Part shown: positions 51,282-58,308 of the stretch, in pieces
Layout of the letters: each line of letters opens with the position of its first letter
Position numbering within the stretch: the first letter of the stretch is position 1
Origin: Mesorhizobium sp.
Lineage (GTDB): Bacteria; Pseudomonadota; Alphaproteobacteria; Rhizobiales; Rhizobiaceae
Direction of reading: 5' to 3'
Assembly (NCBI GenBank): GCA_019635735.1
Contig: JAHBYX010000001.1
Location: forward strand, 1 to 64,000
Length of the DNA stretch: 64,000 bases
The notes under the pieces: model-generated
Database searches by the model: none
The model's input: only the letters and a program-made list of their open reading frames with translations
Told to the model about the DNA's origin: nothing
Position numbers and translations under genes: made by a program

Positions 51282-52532
51282 GTGACCCCAGTGAGCCAGT
51301 CTCGTCAGTCCACGATCTTCGGCAAGCGCAAGGAACCGCATACTGTCATCATCGCCAGGGGCGACCAGATCCGTCACTTCACGGTCCGGCCCTGGATCGC
51401 GGCGGCCGTCGGATCGGCTCTCGCCGCGGTTGCAGTCGGCTATCTTCTGGCCACGTCCTATCTGGTGCTGCGCGATGACCTGATCGGCGCGACCGTCGCG
51501 CGGCAGGCCCGCATGCAGCAGGCGTATGAAGACCGCATTTCGGCGCTGCGCTCCCAGGTCGACCGGATCACCAGCCGGCAGCTCCTTGATCAGCAGATGA
51601 TGGAAGAGAAGGTCGGCGAACTGATTTCCCGTCAGCAGGAACTGGCGGAGCGCCAGGCCAAGATCGGGCCTCTCCTCGACGGCACGGACGGTCTGAAGAG
51701 CCTGTCGGAAGACGCAGTCCCGACACCCTTGCCGCGCCCCGATGTCCGTGCCGGGCTCGACATCACGAAATCGCCGACGATCGCCAGCCTCTTCCCGGAT
51801 CTGCGACCGGGAGACCAGAATCTGTCGGCGGCGGACAATGCCGACCGCCTTTTCGTGACGATCAATCAATCCCTGCGTTCGATCGAGACCGACCAGGTCG
51901 AGCGCCTGAAGTCGATGACGGAGAAAGCCTATCGCACGGCCGGCGCGATCTCCGACGCGCTCGAAGATGCCGGGCTGTCGGTCGCCAAGGAATATGGGAC
52001 GAATTCGGTCGGCGGTCCGCTGGTTCCGCTCGACAGGACCATGCAGTTCGACGCCATCGTCGACGAACTCGACGAAGCGCTCACGACGCTCGACGCCGTC
52101 AAGTCCAAAGCCCGGCAGTTGCCGATTTCGAACCCGGCTCCGGGGAAGCAGGTGTCCAGCGGTTTCGGCGTCCGCAAGGATCCGTTGCTCGGCACCCCTG
52201 CCCTGCATGCCGGAATGGACTTCCGCGCCACGACCGGCTCGAGCGTCCGCTCGTCCGGTGCCGGCACCGTGATTTCGGCGGGGTGGAACGGCGGATACGG
52301 CCGCATGGTCGAGATCGATCATGGCAACGGACTGACGACCCGCTATGCCCACATGAGCAAGATCCTCGTCGCCGTCGGCGACAAGCTCGAACCGGGCGAC
52401 GTGGTCGGCCGCGTCGGCACGACCGGACGTTCGACGGGTCCCCACCTCCACTACGAGGTTCGCCGCGACGGCAAACCTCTCAACCCGCTCAAGTTCATCA
52501 AGGCAGGCAAGGCAATCGCCGGCCTGATCTGA
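51282..52532 (+). CDS. M23 (LytM-type) zinc endopeptidase with membrane anchor and coiled coil
   Basis: A 416-residue envelope protein. One N-terminal membrane helix (WIAAAVGSALAAVAVGYLLA, about 40-65) is followed by a coiled-coil region (about 70-140, AYEDRISALRSQVDRITSRQ). The LytM domain near the C-terminus has HAGMDFRATTGSSV and GPHLHYEVRRDGKPLNP, the HxxxD and HxH zinc motifs, so it should be catalytically active rather than an EnvC-type activator. Start is uncertain: GTG 51282 or 51291 after AGGTGAG, or ATG 51249. Convergent with prfB, stops 5 bp apart. Confidence 0.87.
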   Translation: MTPVSQSRQSTIFGKRKEPHTVIIARGDQIRHFTVRPWIAAAVGSALAAVAVGYLLATSYLVLRDDLIGATVARQARMQQAYEDRISALRSQVDRITSRQLLDQQMMEEKVGELISRQQELAERQAKIGPLLDGTDGLKSLSEDAVPTPLPRPDVRAGLDITKSPTIASLFPDLRPGDQNLSAADNADRLFVTINQSLRSIETDQVERLKSMTEKAYRTAGAISDALEDAGLSVAKEYGTNSVGGPLVPLDRTMQFDAIVDELDEALTTLDAVKSKARQLPISNPAPGKQVSSGFGVRKDPLLGTPALHAGMDFRATTGSSVRSSGAGTVISAGWNGGYGRMVEIDHGNGLTTRYAHMSKILVAVGDKLEPGDVVGRVGTTGRSTGPHLHYEVRRDGKPLNPLKFIKAGKAIAGLI

Positions 52533-52537
52533 CCGGG

Positions 52538-53669
52538 TCAGTCGATGTCGGCGACAGCTTCGCCGGCGCTGCCCGAGATCTTCTGCGCCAGCGATGCTTC
52601 CATGAAATCGTCGATCTTGCCGTCGAGCACGTCGGACGGGCTGGTACTTTCCGTGCCGGTGCGCAGATCCTTCACCAGCTGATAGGGCTGCAGCACGTAG
52701 GAGCGGATCTGGTGTCCCCATCCTATGTCCGACTTCGACGCCTCCGAGGCATTGGCCGCCGCCTCGCGCTTCTTGAGTTCTTCCTCGTAAAGCCGCGACC
52801 GCAGCATTTCCCAGGCCTTCGCCTTGTTCTTGTGCTGAGAGCGCTCCGCCTGGCAGGCGACCGCGATGCCGGTGGCGATATGCGTGATGCGTACCGCGGA
52901 ATCGGTCGTATTGACGTGCTGCCCACCGGAGCCGGAGGCCCGATAGGTGTCGATGCGCACATCCGACTCGCTCACCTGGATGTCGATCGAATCGTCGACG
53001 ACCGGATAGACCCAGACGCTGGCAAAGGACGTGTGGCGCCGCGCATTCGAATCATAGGGGCTGATGCGCACGAGACGATGCACGCCCGATTCCGTCTTCA
53101 GCCAGCCATAGGCGTTGTGGCCCTTGATCAGCACCGTGGCCGATTTGATGCCCGCCTCTTCGCCGGCGTGATCCTCCAGGTATTCCACCTTGAAGCCGCG
53201 ACGCTCCGCCCAGCGGGTGTACATGCGCAGAAGCATCGACGCCCAGTCCTGGCTCTCGGTTCCGCCGGCGCCGGCATGGACTTCGAGATAGGTGTCGTTG
53301 GCATCCGCCTCGCCCGAGAGCATCGTTTCGATCTGCCGGGCGCGAACCTCGCCCGACATCGACTGGATCGAAGCTTCCGCCTCGTCCACGATGGACTGGT
53401 CACCCTCCTCCTCGCCCATCTTGATCAGCTCGATATTGTCATCGAGCTTGCGGGTGAGCTCGGTCACGGCGCGGATGCCGTCATCCAGGCTCTGGCGTTC
53501 GCGCATCAGGGCCTGAGCTTCCGCCGGATTGTTCCAGAGATCGCCGTCCTCGGCGCGGTTGTTCAGATAGTCGAGCCTCTTGACTGCCTGATCCCAGTCA
53601 AAGATGCCTCCTCAGCAGGCTTATGGCCTGCCTGATTTCGTCGACGCGTTTCTCGGTTTCGGCGCGCAT
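52538..53669 (-). CDS. prfB: Peptide chain release factor 2, with programmed +1 frameshift
   Basis: RF2 of 376 residues made from two frames. Codons 1-23 (53669-53601, [20 protein letters not shown] then RHL) end at CTT followed by TGA; skipping one T (53600) continues as [20 protein letters not shown] in the main frame (53599-52538). The peptide-release motif is [12 protein letters not shown] (GGQ at 248-250, the E. coli place), and the stop-codon-reading tripeptide is SPY (203-205) instead of SPF. The recoding site is intact, so this is regulated, not broken. A frame-naive caller would start at an internal ATG (53506), losing 54 residues. Confidence 0.95.
53597..53612 (-). promoter_or_regulatory. 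prfB frameshift site
   Basis: On the minus strand AGGAGG-CAT-CTT-TGA-C: a Shine-Dalgarno-like AGGAGG (53612-53607) three bases before the slippery CTT, then the in-frame UGA and a C. This is the canonical RF2 autoregulatory signal. Low RF2 lets the ribosome shift at CUU; high RF2 terminates at UGA. Confidence 0.95.
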
Positions 53670-53775
53670 GCGCTGTTCTTTTCCTGCACTGGGTTATGAA
53701 TCGGCGCGGACCATAGGGATGGCCCGCGCGGGTGTAAAGGGAAGTCTGAAGAAGGAACCCAGGCTGTCCGGCGGG

Positions 53776-56223
53776 TCAGTAGAGCCCGCCGCCGCCGGTC
53801 TGGATCGCCCGGTTCGCCGAAGGCGATATCTCCTCGGCGGATCCCGCGGCCATGTCGGAGCCGATCACCCAGTAGGTGTCGGCCGGGCCAGTGCCGGGCT
53901 TGAACGCCTCGAGGATGGCGCCGGGCTCGCCCTTGCCCGCGCGCATGCCCGTCTTGCGGTTGACGGCGATGAGCTTCATCCCCTCCGGCACGCGGAAGTC
54001 GACCGGACGCTTGTCCTTGAGCACGACCTGCATGAACTCCTTGAAGATTGGCGCAGCGAGGCCGCCGCCGGTCGAGCCCTTGCCCATCGGGACGGGATTG
54101 TCGTAGCCCATGAACACGCCGACGACGAGATCGGGCGTGAAACCGACGAACCAAGCGTCCTTCTCTTCGTTCGTGGTGCCGGTCTTGCCGGCGATCGGGT
54201 GACCGAGGTCGGACAGGATCACCGCCGTTCCGCGCTTGATGACGCCTTCCATCATCGAGGTGATCTGGTAGGCGGTCATCGGGTCGAGCACCTGCTCGGA
54301 ATTGTCGACGATCTCCGGTTCCGGCTGGTCCTGCCAGCTGTCGGCAAGGCAGCCCTCGCACGAGCGCGTGTCGTGCTTGTAGACGGATTTGCCGTAGCGG
54401 TCCTGGATACGGTCGATCAGCGAGGGTTTCACTTCCTTGCCGCCGTTGGCGATGATCGCATAGGCAGTCACCAGCCGCATGACCGTCGTTTCGCCAGCAC
54501 CCAGTGCCATCGGCAGATAGGGCGCGAGGTTGTCGTAGATGCCGAAGCGCTCGGAGTATTCCGCAACGAGCTTCATGCCCATGTCGTTGGCCAGGCGCAC
54601 CGTCATCAGGTTTCGCGAGCGCTCGATGCCGGCGCGAAGCGTCGACGGGCCGGCCGATTCGCCGCCATAGTTCTTCGGCTCCCACACCTGGTTGCCCTGG
54701 CGGATCGTGATCGGCGCATCGAGCACGACCGAGGCCGGCGTATAGCCGTTGTCGAGCGCGGCGGCGTAGACGAAGGGCTTGAACGAGGAGCCGGGCTGGC
54801 GCATCGCCTGCGTCGCGCGGTTGAACTCCGACGAGGCGAAGGAGAAACCGCCGGCCATGGCCAGAACGCGGCCGGTATGCGGATCCATCGCGACGAGCGC
54901 GCCTTCCACGGATGGCCGCTGCCGCAGAATCCATCCGTCGTTCTCACCGGCCTTCTCTACATAGACCACATCGCCCGGCGCGAGCACATCGGCGAAGGAC
55001 TTCGCCTTGACGCGCTGCCCGTTGACCATATGGCGCATTGCCCAACTCGAATCGGCGGCGGACAGCGCAATCTCCTCGCGCTCCTTGGACAACTCGCCGG
55101 AAACCTCGCGGCCCGGCTGCAATCCGAGCCGGGCGCCGGCCTCGTCGGAGGCGAGCACAACGGCGAGCTTCCATTCCGGCACGTCGTAGAGCGCCTTTAT
55201 CTCGCCCAGCGGAACGCCCCAGTCGCCCGAGATGTCGATCTGCTTCTCCGGACCACGATAGCCGCGCAGCGTGTCGAACTTGATCAGGCCATTGTGCAGC
55301 GCCTGGCGGGCCTCGATCTGCATCTGCGGATCGATGGTCGCGCGAACCGACAGGCCGCCTTCGTAGAGCGCGGTTTCGCCATAGCGCGAAATGATCTCGC
55401 GGCGGACTTCCTCGGTGAAATACTCGCCCGCGAAGAGATACGTGCCGTTGCGGCGCGGCTTCACGTCGAGGCCCGTCGCCTTCGCCTTTTCGCCTTCGTC
55501 CTTCGACACGTAGCCATTGTCGACCATCTGGTCGATCACCCAGTTGCGGCGTTCGATCGCGCGATCTGTGTGGCGGAACGGGTGATAGTTCGACGGTCCC
55601 TTCGGCAGCGCGGCGAGATAGGCGGCTTCAGCGACTGTCAGTTCGTTCACCGACTTGTCGTAATAGGTCAGCGCCGCACCGGCTATGCCGTAGGCGTTCA
55701 GCCCGAAGAAGATCTCGTTGAGATACAATTCGAAGATCCGGTCCTTCGAATAGGCCTGCTCGATGCGGAACGACAGGATCATCTCGCGGATCTTGCGGTC
55801 GTAGCTCTGCGTCGAATCGAGCAGGAAGTTCTTCGCGACCTGCTGGGTGATCGTCGACGCGCCGACCGGGCGGCGCCCCGAGCCCGCATTCTTGATGTTG
55901 GTGACGACGGCGCGGAAGAGACCGGTCACGTCGACGCCCGGATGCTGGTAGAAATTCTTGTCCTCGGCCGACAGGAAGGCCGCCTTGACGCGGTCGGGCA
56001 CCGCCTGGATCGGCAGATAGAGGCGCTTCTCGCGCGCGAATTCGGCCATCAGCGCGCCATCCGACGCGTGAATGCGCGTGGTCACCGGCGGCTCGTAACT
56101 GGCCAGCACCTCGTAATCGGGAAGGTCCTTCGTCACCTGCGACAGGTAGACGGCGACGCCGCCGGCCACGAGCAGGGCCAGCGCGACGCCGATGCCGAAG
56201 AAATATCCGATCAGTCGAATCAT
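53776..56223 (-). CDS. mrcA: Penicillin-binding protein 1A (bifunctional)
   Basis: An 815-residue class A PBP. Membrane anchor IRLIGYFFGIGVALALLVAG at the N-terminus; glycosyltransferase domain with the catalytic Glu in AAFLSAEDKNFYQHPG (E87) and RRPVGASTITQQVAKNFLLD; an OB-like region; transpeptidase domain with SxxK in QPGSSFKPFVYAAAL, and KTG in IAGKTGTTNEEKDAWFVGFT. Both activities appear intact. It follows amiC on the same strand after about 200 bp. Confidence 0.95.
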   Translation of the reverse strand: MIRLIGYFFGIGVALALLVAGGVAVYLSQVTKDLPDYEVLASYEPPVTTRIHASDGALMAEFAREKRLYLPIQAVPDRVKAAFLSAEDKNFYQHPGVDVTGLFRAVVTNIKNAGSGRRPVGASTITQQVAKNFLLDSTQSYDRKIREMILSFRIEQAYSKDRIFELYLNEIFFGLNAYGIAGAALTYYDKSVNELTVAEAAYLAALPKGPSNYHPFRHTDRAIERRNWVIDQMVDNGYVSKDEGEKAKATGLDVKPRRNGTYLFAGEYFTEEVRREIISRYGETALYEGGLSVRATIDPQMQIEARQALHNGLIKFDTLRGYRGPEKQIDISGDWGVPLGEIKALYDVPEWKLAVVLASDEAGARLGLQPGREVSGELSKEREEIALSAADSSWAMRHMVNGQRVKAKSFADVLAPGDVVYVEKAGENDGWILRQRPSVEGALVAMDPHTGRVLAMAGGFSFASSEFNRATQAMRQPGSSFKPFVYAAALDNGYTPASVVLDAPITIRQGNQVWEPKNYGGESAGPSTLRAGIERSRNLMTVRLANDMGMKLVAEYSERFGIYDNLAPYLPMALGAGETTVMRLVTAYAIIANGGKEVKPSLIDRIQDRYGKSVYKHDTRSCEGCLADSWQDQPEPEIVDNSEQVLDPMTAYQITSMMEGVIKRGTAVILSDLGHPIAGKTGTTNEEKDAWFVGFTPDLVVGVFMGYDNPVPMGKGSTGGGLAAPIFKEFMQVVLKDKRPVDFRVPEGMKLIAVNRKTGMRAGKGEPGAILEAFKPGTGPADTYWVIGSDMAAGSAEEISPSANRAIQTGGGGLY

Positions 56224-56421
56224 GCTCGCTCCACTACCGATCCGGCCCTACGCGATTGCGACAGCGTCGCAGCAAGCGTCCGCCGCTCCCGGTCTGCGTC
56301 TCGGACTTTCCTTGTGCGCGCCTTGTGTGGAAATTGCGGCAAGGTCCAGCCTTCTTCGAAGGAACAAGGGCTTATTGTCACCGATGTAGCCTTCCTGCAA
56401 CGCGATGCGGGACCGGCGTAC

Positions 56422-57720
56422 TCATCCGCCGGCTCCCGCGCGATCCCCGGCGAAAGTGGCGATCGCGGCTGAAATGCTGCCTATGGCCTTCTTGCGCCAT
56501 TCCGGATCATTCAATCTCATCTCGTCTCCGGCATCGGAGAGATAGCCGAGCTCGACAAGGACGGAAGGAACATCCGGCGCGCGCAGCACGCGGAATCCTG
56601 CCGAGCGATGAGGATTCTTGATCATCTCGATTTCGGTCGAAAGCTCGCCCACCAGCGACCGCGCGAACCGCAGCGAGAAGGAGTGGGTCTCGCGCCGGAC
56701 AAGATCGGTGAGGATGTCGGCGACATCGCGATTCTCTTCCGACACGTCGACGCCCGCCACCTGGTCGGCAAGGTTTTCGCGCTCCGCGAGCGCACGGGCG
56801 TCTTCGTCGGAGGCGCGGTCGGACACGGTGTAGACCGTGGCGCCATTCACGCCCCGCGCGCGGATCGTGTCGGCGTGGATGGAGATGAACAGGTCCGCCT
56901 CGGCCTGCCGAGCGATCCGGACCCGGTCGTCCAGGCGCAGGAATTCGTCCTTCTCGCGCGTCATCACCGTGGCATACCGGCCGGTCTCATCGAGGTTCCG
57001 CTTCAGTTCGAACGCGAAAGCGAGCGTGATGTCCTTCTCGATAGTCCCCGTAAGCCCCGCGGCCCCGCCGTCGATGCCGCCATGACCCGCATCGAGCACG
57101 ATGGTGAAGGGCTTCGGCGCGGCCGACGTCGCCGGCTCGCCGAGACGGTCGCCCTTCGGAGCCGCGGTCGAACCGGTCTTGTCCGCCTGGAGCAGGAGCG
57201 CCTCTTCAAACTGCCTCTCGCCCGCGGCCGTCATATCGACGACGAGCCGGTAGCCGGGCGACGTCTCGTTCCTGATCACATCGAATGCCTCGACCTTGAA
57301 CGGGCCTTTGCCGCCGACGATCATGCGCGAACGGCCGGCGTCGATCTGGCCGTAGCGGATGTCGCGCACCAGTCCTCGCGACTTGAGGGCTGCCGGATCG
57401 ATCGCGAATGTCGCCTCCGGAAAGTCAATCACAAGGCGGTGCGGCGAACGCAGGAGGAACCATCGCGCAAGCGGCTCGCGGTCGAAATGCATCACCAGCC
57501 GCACCCGGGTCGCGTCGCCTGCCATGGTGAACTGCGTGGCGCGCAGGAGCTGGCCACCCGGTTCTTCCGCCCGCGCGAGGCCACCAAGCATTGACAGACA
57601 GAAGATCGCCGCGAGAAGCCGCGCCGCAAAGCCAGGAATAGGCAGGAAACGGCCTGGCAGACTGGACAATTGCGCTCCCCCTGGTTGTGGCCGCCCGGCC
57701 TTCCTATGTTCTTGAGGCAC
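56422..57720 (-). CDS. amiC: N-acetylmuramoyl-L-alanine amidase with AMIN domain (AmiC-like)
   Basis: A 432-residue periplasmic amidase that splits peptide stems from the glycan during cell separation. Signal peptide (about 25-50, FAARLLAAIFCLSMLGGLAR); AMIN domain (about 50-175) for septal placement, with RLVIDFPEATFAIDP; and a C-terminal Amidase_3 domain with zinc ligands in IVLDAGHGGIDGGA, FISIHADTIR and VLVELGYLSDAGD. The start is uncertain because the first 25 residues are not hydrophobic. The M23 protein nearby could in principle cooperate, but it has its own zinc site. Confidence 0.92.
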   Translation of the reverse strand: MPQEHRKAGRPQPGGAQLSSLPGRFLPIPGFAARLLAAIFCLSMLGGLARAEEPGGQLLRATQFTMAGDATRVRLVMHFDREPLARWFLLRSPHRLVIDFPEATFAIDPAALKSRGLVRDIRYGQIDAGRSRMIVGGKGPFKVEAFDVIRNETSPGYRLVVDMTAAGERQFEEALLLQADKTGSTAAPKGDRLGEPATSAAPKPFTIVLDAGHGGIDGGAAGLTGTIEKDITLAFAFELKRNLDETGRYATVMTREKDEFLRLDDRVRIARQAEADLFISIHADTIRARGVNGATVYTVSDRASDEDARALAERENLADQVAGVDVSEENRDVADILTDLVRRETHSFSLRFARSLVGELSTEIEMIKNPHRSAGFRVLRAPDVPSVLVELGYLSDAGDEMRLNDPEWRKKAIGSISAAIATFAGDRAGAGG

Positions 57721-57826
57721 CTACGCGTTCGTTAACGATTGGTAGCGACATTTGGTTAACCAAGCATTGCCATGGTCGGCCGGAGTGCGCCCTGTAGGGG
57801 TCGTTTTGCCGGCGTGGAAATCAGGG

Positions 57827-57855
57827 TTGCCATCGCCCCTGTCAAACCATAAAAG
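57827..57855 (+). promoter_or_regulatory. Candidate rne promoter
   Basis: TTGCCA (57827-57832) and TAAAAG (57850-57855), 17 bp apart. If used, the rne leader is about 450 nt. The palindrome ACCCTAGGGT at 57858-57867 would overlap the start site. Confidence 0.3.
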
Positions 57856-57983
57856 CAACCCTAGGGTCACTTCAATGCCCGGAGCCGCGCGGCTCCGCTG
57901 CCAGCATCCCCTCACTATGCCGGCCAGCAAAGTCCGCGAGCGACGCTCCGATCCCGGCGGAAGCGACTTTCTTGAATTTCTTC

Positions 57984-58090
57984 AGGGCGTTTCCGGTTTT
58001 TCGGAACCCTCTAAGTGAGGAAAACGGCCGAAACGCCTGTTTCGAGCCGGCTCTGTATGAGCAAAAGAGCTGGTCCGGCATTTTCGGGCC
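57984..58090 (+). promoter_or_regulatory. Three consecutive hairpins in the rne leader
   Basis: Hairpin 1: AGGG (57984-57987), 3-nt bulge, TTCCG (57991-57995), 6-nt loop, CGGAA, CCCT (to 58010). Hairpin 2: CGGC-CGAAAC (58025-58034), loop GCCT, GTTTCG, bulged A, GCCG (to 58049). Hairpin 3: GGTCCG (58072-58077), 7-nt loop, CGGGCC (58085-58090), one G-U pair. RNase E controls its own mRNA through leader hairpins in E. coli; these could do the same. Confidence 0.5.
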
Positions 58091-58308
58091 TTGGTTGAAA
58101 AAGGAGCCGCCGGGCCACACCATGTTATCAGGCGCTACCACGAGATTCCTGGGACGTTCCCGCGCCATTTCGGCCGCGCGTGCCCGGATTTCGGCGCCGA
58201 CGAGCCCGAACGCGGACACATCATTATCCGGCACGATCGACGACCGCCCCTCGCAGCAGCCGCTGCGGCGTATGGCGCGGCTTCCGGCTGCCGGGGAGAC
58301 AGGACATA

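Larger units (their letters stand above)
57721..58308. other. 588-bp intergenic region between amiC and rne
   Basis: The only gap over 300 bp. It must hold the divergent promoters of amiC (-) and rne (+). I find a possible rne promoter at 57827-57855 and a set of hairpins (57984-58090) described separately. The 10-bp palindrome ACCCTAGGGT lies at 57858-57867. Short open frames in it (for example 57752-58018) have no ribosome site or family likeness and are not called genes. Confidence 0.6.

Noticed and set aside
52538..53669. prfB as a pseudogene because of an in-frame TGA after codon 23
   Set aside because: The stop sits in the exact AGGAGG-N3-CTT-TGA-C recoding context and the downstream frame is intact.
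53623..56472. A 949-codon open frame on plus, antisense to the PBP1A gene
   Set aside because: No recognisable motifs; composition is rich in Arg/His/Asp as expected from the reverse of GC-rich coding; the minus frame is a clear PBP1A.
57752..58018. An 88-codon frame in the amiC-rne gap as a possible small gene
   Set aside because: No ribosome site, unusual amino-acid mix, and it overlaps leader hairpins.
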